From positions 118,132,001-118,196,000 of the forward strand of contig CM075345.1 in assembly GCA_037693485.1 (NCBI GenBank): 64,000 bases of DNA, read 5' to 3'. Under the pieces are notes generated by a model, which searched no databases, was not told where the DNA came from, and was given only the letters and a program-made list of their open reading frames with translations. Within the stretch, counting starts at the first letter, position 1. Each line of letters opens with the position of its first letter. A program made the position numbers and the translations under genes. The DNA comes from Kitagawia praeruptora (taxonomy: Eukaryota > Streptophyta > Magnoliopsida > Apiales > Apiaceae). Below, piece after piece: positions 1 through 9,100 of this stretch.

Positions 1-699
1 CAAAGCCCGGCCCGGGCTTTGACTTTGACCGGGTCGGGCCGGGCCGGGCTTCTGTGAAAAATGTGAGCCCGTTTAGGCCCTCGAAGCGGGCCGCGGTGGG
101 CTTTTTTCCGGGCCTGAAGCGGGCCGGATCGGGCTTTTTCCGGGATCAAATCGGATCGAGATTTTATGTTACATAAGAATGTTCTTTATGTAATAATGGC
201 AGACATGTGTTAAACAATCTATTTTGTCGATACAAATATTACATTTATCGATTTACTTTTTGATTTGATGATATATTAATTGATTACACGTGTACTTAAC
301 TTGTTTTTGTACATGTATCGTAATATATGCATATAAATAATCTTATTATTAATAATGAATATGTAAATATATATGTACTTAAATTATTTTTATATTTGTA
401 GGAAGTGTAATACATAAATATTTATGTAAGTATACTAGAATAATCGAATTTTACCTGGGCTTTTTCGGGCCGAACCGGGCTTTTAATCGGGCCGGGCCGA
501 AGACCGGGCTTTTTAAAAGACCGGGCTTTTTCCGGGCCGGACCGGGCCGGGCCGGGCTTTGCCAAAAAATATAGGGACCGTTTAAGGCCCTCGGGCCGGG
601 CTTGACCGGGCCAGGCTTTGACTGGGCCGGGCTTTGACCAGGCTTTGCCGGATCGGGCCGGGCCAGATTTTCGGGCTCGGGCTTTTTGTGCATCTCTAA
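1..699. mobile_element. hAT-like non-autonomous element, right part (left end outside window)
   Basis: Two GC-rich blocks (1-150 and 454-690) made of degenerate GGGCCGGGCTTT motifs flank an AT-rich core (151-453). The block at 454-690 stops at GTGCATCTCTA (about 688-698), whose reverse complement TAGAGATGCAC resembles the TAGGGATGGCA-type termini of plant hAT elements. Subterminal motif arrays around an AT-rich core are typical of such elements. No transposase is visible. The proline-rich frame over 451-735 is only translated motif array. The assignment is an inference because the left terminus is missing. Confidence 0.4.
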
Positions 700-743
700 C
701 TCATCACTTATATGACATAAGTGTTTATAAGTCATAAGCTACT

Positions 744-1395
744 TGATAATCCTCACGGCCGATTAATGGCTTCCGATCACTGTTCCGATCACTGTTCCGG
801 GGGTACTTCACCTGAGTTTGGGTATCTGCAAAATAATGCTTGCCCGGGGGTGGTGGCCGTCAAGCACCTCCGGTGTGAGAATTAGTAATCAAAATAATAA
901 TAATCGGAACGGGTGAAAATGTATCTGTGTGAAGGGAGAGAATGAGTAGTAAGTTTTGTGCTATTGAAATTGTATATATCTCACCTTGTGTGTAGAATGG
1001 GGGTATTTATAGGCTAGGTCTTCTAATAACTGTTCACCCACTTGGTGACCCACTTGTTATGCTGTTAAAGCTACAGTGAGCCACTATTGGAACAGTGATT
1101 AGTGTCCCTTTCCCACATACCTCGATTCTAGCACAGCCGCTTTTGCTATAGTTTGAATGCTTTTGTGTCCCCTTAGTTGCCTTTATGGTCCCCTGCCTTA
1201 GTGAGCAAGGTAACAAGATATTTTGCAAATGTATTTATGTGAAGATATTTGTTTGTCAAGTGGATCGTTTTAGTAAAGATAATATGAAATGACACATGTG
1301 TAATTAATGAGTATTTGTTACTGGTGGATGTGCAATAGCGGACAGCGGGTTGATACAGCGGGTGCCCGCTGTAAGCTTACAGCGGGTACCTATCA
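744..1395 (-). repeat. 3' LTR of element A
   Basis: This LTR matches 11935-12586 at all but 7 of 652 positions and has TG...CA ends on both strands. On the minus strand a TATAAATA box lies at 1011-1004, the likely U3 promoter. On the plus strand it abuts the target duplication copy at 739-743. Confidence 0.95.
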
Positions 1396-1410
1396 TTGCC
1401 CCCCACTCCT
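1396..1410 (-). promoter_or_regulatory. Polypurine tract of element A
   Basis: On the minus strand, AGGAGTGGGGGGCAA lies immediately before the 3' LTR. This is the expected position and composition for plus-strand DNA priming. Confidence 0.85.
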
Positions 1411-1832
1411 GCTGTGTGGTTTAGCGGACAGGAGGAGGAGAGACTAAAGATGTCGTAGTGCTTTGAGAAATTTTTTTTGAAAATGATACCTTGTGTGCCC
1501 CCCAAGTGTTGGCGGTCAACACTTAGGAGTTAGTTTTTTTGTGTGAATATGCCCCCCAAGTGTTGGCGGACAACACTTAGGAGTTAGAAAAAATTTGTGA
1601 AAATGTGCCCCCCAAGTGTTGGCGGACAACACTTAGGAGTTAGAAAAATTTTGTGAAGAAATGCGATTTTTTGACAACGGGTTCATGTGCTTGACGGGTG
1701 TGTCATTTGAAACATTTTTGTAACGCTTGTGAATAAATGTAATTATTGGTAATAAATGAGAAATTTGAAATAAATGATGGAATAATATTAAATGTCAATA
1801 ATAAGTGAAATGATAAGTTGTAGTTCGTATTA
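1411..1832. other. Element A 3' untranslated interval with three PPT-like hairpin repeats
   Basis: This interval holds no gene. At 1497-1655 a unit of about 55 bp is repeated three times (starts near 1497, 1551 and 1607). Each unit contains CCCCCCAAGTGTTG, then GCGG(T/A)C, then CAACACTT, so each can fold as AAGTGTTG paired with CAACACTT. On the minus strand each unit reads CACTTGGGGGGC, a G-run resembling the true polypurine tract at 1396-1410. Just before 1833 the sequence TTGTAG (ends 1823) could be an intron acceptor. Confidence 0.7.
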
Positions 1833-4450
1833 ATGAGAAGTGACCCTTGGGTGGAAAGAGAATATAAGCTCCAGTTCGTAAAGTCGCAAACTCGTATTGG
1901 AAAAGCTCTGGATGGGTACCGTCCATTTGTGTTTCCCAAGGGCATGGCGGGTTGGCAAGAAGAATTTCTGGTAATTGGTGGCGGGGAGTTTGCTTGGCAC
2001 AAGAATTTTGTGAAAAAAGTGGAGTGTGCCTATAGGACGGACCGTAACCGTCTTAGCCAGGTGGAGATAGATTTTTTAGTTAAACTGGTAAAGGCGTTGG
2101 GTGAGGTATGGACCGAGTCGAATTTGATTGACCCGACTGATTTAAGAAGACATTGTTGTAAGTCCTTGTTTTGTCTTTATCTTTTGGTTTTTTGTAATGT
2201 TCTGTATTTGAGGTTTTGTTGTGTTTTTCTTTGTAGTGTTGGATCCCCGTAAAGCAGAGTTGGATCCTCATCCCACTTTGTCTATAGAGCATGAGGCTAA
2301 GATGTATGCTGATTTCATGCTTCTACAACCGCCCAGACCTAAGCGGGTTCGCGGGATGTTTGCGGCAGAAAACATCATAGATGCCTTTGATCTTTCAGGG
2401 CAAGGTGCTGGTGCGGGGAGGATGGAGCAAGTTGAGTATGAGGAGCCCGTTGTTGTTGAGGAAGAAGTGGCTGTTAGTAATGCTGAGTCTGAGCGAGAAG
2501 AAACTGGGGAAGGTAGAAATTCTGAGGATGATTCTTTGTCCGAATTGTTGGGTGATATGTCCGCACGGAGAAGGGATATGCCTTTGGAGTCAAGTCTGCA
2601 AGATGCTCAAGGTGATGGGTATGATGTTGAAGATGAAATAGAGAGGTCCGCTGAGAGGCACGTTGGGGCGGAAGATGAGCAATTTGTTGATAGAGATTTT
2701 GTTGTTGATTCTGAGAGTGAAAGTGATGGTGGTGTTGCTAGGAGGACTAGTGTGTCGCATACAATCGGGGCTATTGGTGAGGATTCTGGTATTCGCTTGC
2801 CAGTTGTAGAGCCCGCTAAACAGAGAAAGGGTCCTGGTTTAGTTGTTAAGCCTGTCCAGGTTGGTTCTAGCATAGGCCAAGTAGGTGTAAATATTGAGAG
2901 CGGCGAGAAAATGTCCGCTGGGAGAGATGAAGAGCCAGTAGTGAAAGTAACGGAAGTGACCGCTGCTGAGAGTCCTGAAATGCCTCTGCGTCACTCGAAG
3001 AGGAAAGCTGTGGCTGAGGCCAGCACTTCTAAACGAAGGCGTATTGAGCCTACTAAGGTGAGTGAGGCCGCTACTAGTGAGAATGTTGTGATGGGGGAAC
3101 CCGTTGAGAATGAGCCCGTTGATGTTGATAGCGAGGATGATGATGAGGATTATTGTGAAGGTGATACTGAAGATGGTTCTGAGAATGATTCCGAGGATGG
3201 TTCTGAGGATGAAGGTGATAATGGTGAGGAGGAAATAGTGTTCTACACAAGTAGTGATGATGAGGTAAATGACCTAGAAGTTGGGTCTCGCCCAGGCTAT
3301 GGATTTCTTTTTAAATCTGGGCCTAATACCTTCTCTGTTGATTCTATGACCGATGATGATCTTGTGAGGATGAATGAGTTGAGTTGGGAGCGAATGTGCC
3401 GTTTGTCCCAAAAATATGTTGCACGGGTAAGTCTTTTGTGTTTGTTTTTTGACATTTTTGTAGAGTTGATATGAATTTATTCGTTTGTAAGTTGGATGTT
3501 TTTTGTGTGTTTGTGTTTTGTAGAATCAATGTATGTATACTGGTTTGATGGCTCGTGGGAACATGTACCGTGGTAGCAACCTTGCTTTGAAACAGAGGAT
3601 CAAAAGGTTGGAGGAGGAGCTATCTGCTGAGAAATATTTGAAGAATAATGCTGCCAGGGCTTTACATGAGATCGAGATTGAGAGAAATGACTTTAAAGCC
3701 AGCTATGAGTATAGTGCTGACCTGCGGCGGTTTTTGGCGGAAGACAAGATAAATCTTGAGGCTGCCAATGCTACGTTGTCTGAGCAAGTGAAGAATTTGA
3801 GCACTTTACTCAAATTTGAGAGAGAACGTGCTGAGGAGGCTGAGGCTCATCTTGATTCTCGTCCAACTGAGGCCAATGCTATATTAAAGTTCCGAAGTAG
3901 TGTTGAGTTTACGGAAATTGTGAAGGCTGAGGCTGCCAAGGCTGTTATAGAACGACAGGATCCCGCTAAGAATCTGCCCGAGATTGGCCAGTTACAAACC
4001 GAGGTCGCAAGACTGAAGGCCAAAGTGAAGAAATCGAAGCGTAAAGCCAGAGTCCTGAAAGCCCGCCTAGGGAAGACTGAAAGAAAGAGTGTTGGGTGCC
4101 AAGCTGATGTGGCCGTTGTTTGTCTGGGTGCAGAAACCGCTGATATGGAGATGGTTGTCACGGATAGCGATAAGCCCGTTGAGAGCCCTTTAGCGATAGA
4201 AAGTGTAAGTCCAATGTCGACAGTAGCAGCCGTTCATACTGAGATTAATTCGGAAACGGACAGCGTTATGAAGCTTGTTGAGACTGAAAAGGAGCAAGTG
4301 GATATTGCAACTTTAAGCGGCACGGCTGATGAATCTGATGTTGCGATCGAGCCCCTTAGTGCCATAGCCAGTGCGTATGATAGTGAAGATGAAGATGCAG
4401 AACCGCTAAGGGGCATGGAGGGTCCCTTGAGCGGGTCCCGTTGGGCTTAG
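1833..4450 (+). CDS. Antisense spliced gene 1 of element A (acidic and coiled-coil protein)
   Basis: The gene lies on the strand opposite gag-pol, between pol and the 3' LTR. Three frames join cleanly through two GT-AG introns: exons 1833-2157, 2237-3426 and 3524-4450. Introns are 2158-2236 (79 bp, phase 1, GTAAGT donor) and 3427-3523 (97 bp, phase 0, GTAAGT donor). The joined frame is 813 codons. Exon 1 is a short basic/aromatic domain. Exon 2 is very acidic (Asp/Glu/Ser runs near 3130-3260) with a KRKAV...SKRRR basic patch. Exon 3 starts with a long predicted coiled coil (about 3590-4110) and ends acidic. Function is unknown. Antisense frames with coiled coils are known in Tat-type elements such as Grande and Retand. 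The true start is uncertain: TTGTAG at 1818-1823 could be an acceptor for a lost upstream exon. Confidence 0.75.
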
Positions 4451-4806
4451 TTTATTTTTTGTAACTCTAGCTAAGAACTTTTGTCGGACTTGTTTTGGAA
4501 TCTCTCAGCGGGTATGTCTGTTGTGCGATTGTGAAACATCTTGTTTTGATAGTTTTTGTGATTGTGATTTGGGTAATTTTGCTTCGAACTATAACTGAAT
4601 TTGTGTTTGTATTTTTGTGTCAAAGTCTGTAGTAAATATGCGTGGGAAAATGGTTACCTTGAATTTGTGATTTTTGACTGTGGGAGTTTGTCTTCAGCAT
4701 TTAATACTGCATGGGAGTCAAAATAATTTGACTGTGTCTTTACTTCTTTCTGCATGGGGATTGTAATTTGTTGACCAGTAATGGACTTAATCTTCATTTA
4801 CCCTCC
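4451..4806. other. Spacer between the two antisense genes of A
   Basis: The interval is T-rich with no open frame of note. It probably contains the 3' end of antisense gene 1 and the promoter region of antisense gene 2. I see no repeat in it. Confidence 0.5.
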
Positions 4807-4816
4807 TATAAATAGG
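4807..4816 (+). promoter_or_regulatory. TATA box for antisense gene 2 of element A
   Basis: TATAAATAGG matches the plant TATA consensus. It lies 72 bp before the ATG at 4888, with a C/T-rich leader in between, which is normal spacing. It implies that the second antisense gene is transcribed independently of the LTR. Confidence 0.6.
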
Positions 4817-4887
4817 ATAATTTGCTTATTGATTTCGATCATTCCCTTCTTCATCTGTCAAAAGAATCCCTTTCGTTATAAAATCTC

Positions 4888-5181
4888 ATGGATCTTTCTA
4901 AGATGGACGATTTTTTTAGTCCCTTCGCCGGGGCACGGGAGCGTTCATTGTCGAAAGACAGTGAGAATCTCTGGCTATCTCTTGCCAATCAGTATGAGGA
5001 GGATGGCGATTTGTATAATGCTGAGGAATGTCGTAAGCATGCTAGGAAAATTGCCCGCACGCGTGCTGCAGAAGAAGCCAAGAATGCACCGGAGACGGAT
5101 GCAATCAACTTCCGTTTTTGCGCACCTCCTCAGGGTGAAAGCTCTGAAAAGAAGGGTTTCCTGTCGAGAATTGTAGACTGA
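4888..5181 (+). CDS. Antisense gene 2 of element A, small helical protein (97 aa)
   Basis: The frame opens with ATG downstream of a good TATA box and ends with TGA. The product is 97 aa, soluble-looking and charged. It has a central segment of alternating Glu, Ala, Arg and Lys (about residues 30-65, YEEDGDLYNAEECRKHARK) that should be alpha-helical. I see no signal peptide, membrane span or metal motif and do not recognise the family. It lies antisense in the 3' part of element A, after antisense gene 1 and before the minisatellite. A second frame over 4781-5176 is a shadow. Coding status is supported by promoter placement and composition only. Confidence 0.55.
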   Translation: MDLSKMDDFFSPFAGARERSLSKDSENLWLSLANQYEEDGDLYNAEECRKHARKIARTRAAEEAKNAPETDAINFRFCAPPQGESSEKKGFLSRIVD

Positions 5182-5473
5182 AATTCATAGCTGTCTTTAT
5201 GCCCGTTTAGGGGACTTAGCTCTTTCTTGAAGTATTGAGTACTTATGCCCTGATATTTTGTTGTCGATTAGCCGCAACAAACAGTGTTTGTAACTTCTGT
5301 TCTAAGATTCCGTCTTTTGTTTGCAAGACTTGTAAGATGTTGATACCTTTACGAAATCTCCAACTGTAAGTCTGCAGTTGTCCGCTGACGCTCTTAGTAA
5401 CGTGTGTAAACAGTGTTGTGGAAACTGTCCGTAGACGAATTGTGTAGATTTGGGATTTGTAATTGTGTAATGG
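5182..5473. other. Spacer before the minisatellite of element A
   Basis: The interval has no gene. It contains degenerate relatives of the neighbouring 48-bp unit (CTTGTAA, GTCCGC and GTGTAA motifs), so the array may have expanded from this sequence. Confidence 0.5.
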
Positions 5474-6049
5474 TCCGCAGAGGGACTTTGTAATATTTGC
5501 AATGTGTAACTTGTGTAAATGTCCGCAGAGGGACTTTGTAATATTTGCAATGTGTAACTTGTGTAAATGTCCGCAGAGGGACTTTGTAATATTTGCAATG
5601 TGTAACTTGTGTAAATGTCCGCAGAGGGACTTTGTAATATGTGCAATGTGTAACTTGTGTAAATGTCCGCAGAGGGACTTTGTAATATGTGCAATGTGTA
5701 ACTTGTGTAAATGTCCGCAGAGGGACTTTGTAATATGTGAAATGTGTAACTTGTGTAAATGTCCGCAGAGGGACTTTGTAATATTTGCAATGTGTAACTT
5801 GTGTAAATGTCCGCAGAGGGACTTTGTAATATTTGCAATGTGTAACTTGTGTAAATGTCCGCAGAGGGACTTTGTAATATGTGCAATGTGTAACTTGTGT
5901 AAATGTCCGCAGAGGGACTTTGTAATATTTGCAATGTGTAACTTGTGTAAATGTCCGCAGAGGGACTTTGTAATATGTGCAATGTGTAACTTGTGTAAAT
6001 GTCCGCAGAGGAACTTTGTAATATTTGCAATGTGTAACTTGTGTAATGG
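5474..6049. repeat. 48-bp minisatellite, 12 units, in the 3' untranslated part of element A
   Basis: Units start at 5474, 5522, 5570 and every 48 bp up to 6002. Each begins TCCGCAGAGGGACTTTGTAA. They are nearly identical and differ mainly at one site (ATATTTGC or ATATGTGC, plus GTGAAATG in the sixth unit). Because 48 is a multiple of three, several frames remain open across the array on both strands (5463-6092 plus, 5243-6253 and 5302-6144 minus). These are artefacts of the period. Tandem subrepeats in the 3' untranslated region of Ogre/Tat elements are known and can seed satellite DNA. Confidence 0.95.
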
Positions 6050-6194
6050 TTGCTGGCCCACCGTGACCTCTGTGAATTTGTTATTGCTGTGAGGAACTTG
6101 TAAAGGTAGATCGTTTTTCTGCAAAAGTATTCCATTGAAAACATAGTTCCCTTGATTACAGAGAAGAGAAAAGGAGAACGACTGTTTCTGCCAT
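6050..6194. other. Spacer between gag-pol stop and minisatellite in element A
   Basis: This short non-coding interval lies immediately downstream (minus strand) of the pol stop codon. No further structure is seen. Confidence 0.5.
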
Positions 6195-9100
6195 TTATTG
6201 ATAGTATTTGCGTAACTTGTCACCATGCCAAGTGTTGTTAACTTCAGTACCATTGAGGTAAGCTAATTTGTAAGAACCCGGCCTGAGTACTTTGATGATT
6301 TTGTAGGGTCCTTCCCATTTTGGCATAAGTTTGCCAGTGTGTCTGGGGTCGGATGCTTCAGTCGCTCTGTTAACCAAGTCGCCTTCTATATAGGCTTTGA
6401 TTCTTGCTTTTTTGCCAAAGAATTCTTTAGTTTTTTCTTTGTAGGCGGTCATTTTTTCAACAGCGGCGTCTCTGACTTCATCCAGAAGGTCAAGATTTGT
6501 TTTAAGTCCCTGAGTATTTGCCTCTTCTTCAAAATTGAGGGCACGGTAAGATGGTGAGCCAATTTCGACCGGTGCCAGTGCTTCTGTGCCAAATGCTAAT
6601 TTGAAAGGAGATTCCCCAGTACTTGTCCTGGGTGATGTGCGATAAGCCCAAAGAACGTTGGGTAATTCATAAGGCCATTTTCTCTTTGAAGTAGTCAATC
6701 TTTTCTCTAGACCTCGAACGATGATGCGGTTAGTGACTTCAACCTGTCCGTTGCTTTGAGGATGGCAAACGGATGCTTTCTTATGTTTGATTCCGTGGTC
6801 GGACAGGAATTTAGTAAATTTTGACCCCACAAACTGCGTACCGTTGTCAGATATGAGTATCACTGGGATTCCAAATCTTGTGATGACTTGCTCTTCAACA
6901 AAATGGATGGCATCATCTTGTGTAATGTGCTTAAGAGCTTTCGCTTCTGCCCACTTTGTCATGTAGTCAATGGCGACCATAACATACTGCAAGTCACCTT
7001 TGGCTTTAGGGAATGGTCCCATGATGTCAATGCCCCAGATTGCAAAAGGTACTGGGGATAGTATTGCTGCTGGGAGTGCCGGTGACTTTCTGGACATATT
7101 GCTAAATAATTGACATTGGCGGCATCTTTTAGTGAAGTTTTTGCATTCTTTGTGCATTTTCGGCCAGTAATAGCCTTGTCTGAGTATTTTGTGTGCCAAT
7201 GCCTTGCCAGCCATGTGATCACCACAAATCCCTTCGTGGACTTCTCTTATGCAATATAGGGCTTCTTCTTCGTCGACACATTTAAGTATAGGGGAGTCAA
7301 AACTTCTCTTGTATAAGGTGCCTTCCTGAAGAAAGTATTTCGTTGCTTGTGATTTGACTATTTTTGCTTTGAGTCTGTCATCTGGTAGTGTGCCATTTTC
7401 CAGATAACGGATGTAAGGAGTCATCCAACTATCCCTTGGCGGGTTAATTTCCATAACATCTAGTTTGCTTGTACTTGGGATGGTTAATTCTTCAAAGTAA
7501 ACCGTGTCCGCCTCCGCTCTCTCGCCTTGAGTTAATTTAGATAACATGTCCGCAACTGTGTTATCCATTCTGTCTATTTGTTCAAGAGAGTATTCTTCAA
7601 ACTGAGTTAGCATTGTCTGAACTAATTCCTGATATTTGCTGAGATTGCTATCTTTTGTTGAATAATCTCCTGTTGTTTGTCGAACAACCAGCTGTGAATC
7701 GCTATAGATGGTTATCTTTTTTACCTGTAAATTTTTTGCCAATGCTAAACCGGCCAAAAGTGCCTCATATTCTGCTTGATTGTTTGTGGCTTTGAAGTTT
7801 AGCTGTATGGCTTGTTTGACTTGAAAACCGTCAGGGCTAGTCAAAATGAGCCCCGCCCCACAACGGGTGTTTGTAGAGGAACCATCTACATACAACTGCC
7901 AATTGCCGTCCGCGGCTGTGGTTGTCTTTGCGGGTGCCTCTTTTTTATTTGTGACGAATGAACATTCAACCATAAAATCAGCCAACGCTTGTGCCTTGAT
8001 GGCGGTTCTTGGTATGTATTTGAGATCAAATTGACCAAGTTCTACTGCCCAGTTGATCAATCTACCTGATAAATCCGGTTTTTGAAGTATTTTTCTTAGC
8101 GGTTGATCCGTGATGATTCTGATTTGTCTCCCTTGGAAATAGTGCCGCAATTTTCTGCTTGCCATGACCAAAGCTAGAGCAAATTTTTGGACGTTGGGGT
8201 AGCGGGTTTCCGCGTCTTTGAGCACTTGGCTGACATAGTAGACTGGTTTTTGCTCACCATTTTCTTCTTTGATAAGCACCGCCCCCACGGCTTTGTCTGT
8301 TGCGGATAAGTAGAGTGATAGCGGCTCTGAGGGGGCTGCGACCGCAAGTAGTGGAGCAGAGGAGAGATAAGTTTTGAGATCCTCAAAGGCTTTTTGACAT
8401 TCCGCTGTCCAAGATATTGTGTTGGTTTTTGTGGTCCCCTTCAAGGTGTCAAAGAATGGAAGGCATCTGTCTGCCAATTTTGCTATGAACCTTCTGAGGG
8501 CGGCCAACCTCCCCGTTAGTTTTTGTATTTCCTTTAAGGTTTTGGGTGGTTGCATGTCGATTATGGCATTTATTTTCTCAGGATTGGCCTCAATGCCTCT
8601 GTGAGATACCAAGAAGCCCAGGAATTTGCCAGCATCAAGTACGAATGCACACTTATCCGGGTTGAGTTTCATATTGTGTTTCCTGAGGGTGGAAAAACAT
8701 TCTTCCAAGTCCTGGAGGTGGGAAGCCGTTAAGAGAGATTTTACTATGAGATCATCCACATATACTTCCATATTTCGGCCCAACTGTCCGCTAAAGATTC
8801 TATTCATGGTTTTTTGGAAGGTGGCACCGGCATTGATCAATCCAAATGGCATCACTTTGTAACAATATACTCCCCTATGTGTAATGAAAGCCGTTTTCTC
8901 TCTGTCTTCTGGAGTCATTTTGATTTGGTTGTAGCCTGAGTAGGCGTCCATGAAACTTAGCATTAGATGACCCGCTGTGGCATCAATGAGTTGGTCTATC
9001 GAAGGGAGAGGATATGGGTCCTTTGGGCATGCTGCGTTCAAGTCAGTGTAATCGACGCATATCCTCCACTTTCCATTAGCTTTCTTTACTAATACCACAT

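Noticed and set aside
451..735. Proline/glycine-rich 94-aa frame
   Set aside because: It is translation of degenerate GGGCCGGGCTTT subterminal motifs of a hAT-like element.
5474..6049. CRISPR-like array
   Set aside because: Units abut with no unique spacers, and the context is a plant retrotransposon. It is a minisatellite.
5243..6253. Long frames on both strands across the minisatellite (336, 280 and 209 aa)
   Set aside because: The 48-bp period keeps frames open. The peptides are simple repeats of the unit and not proteins under selection.
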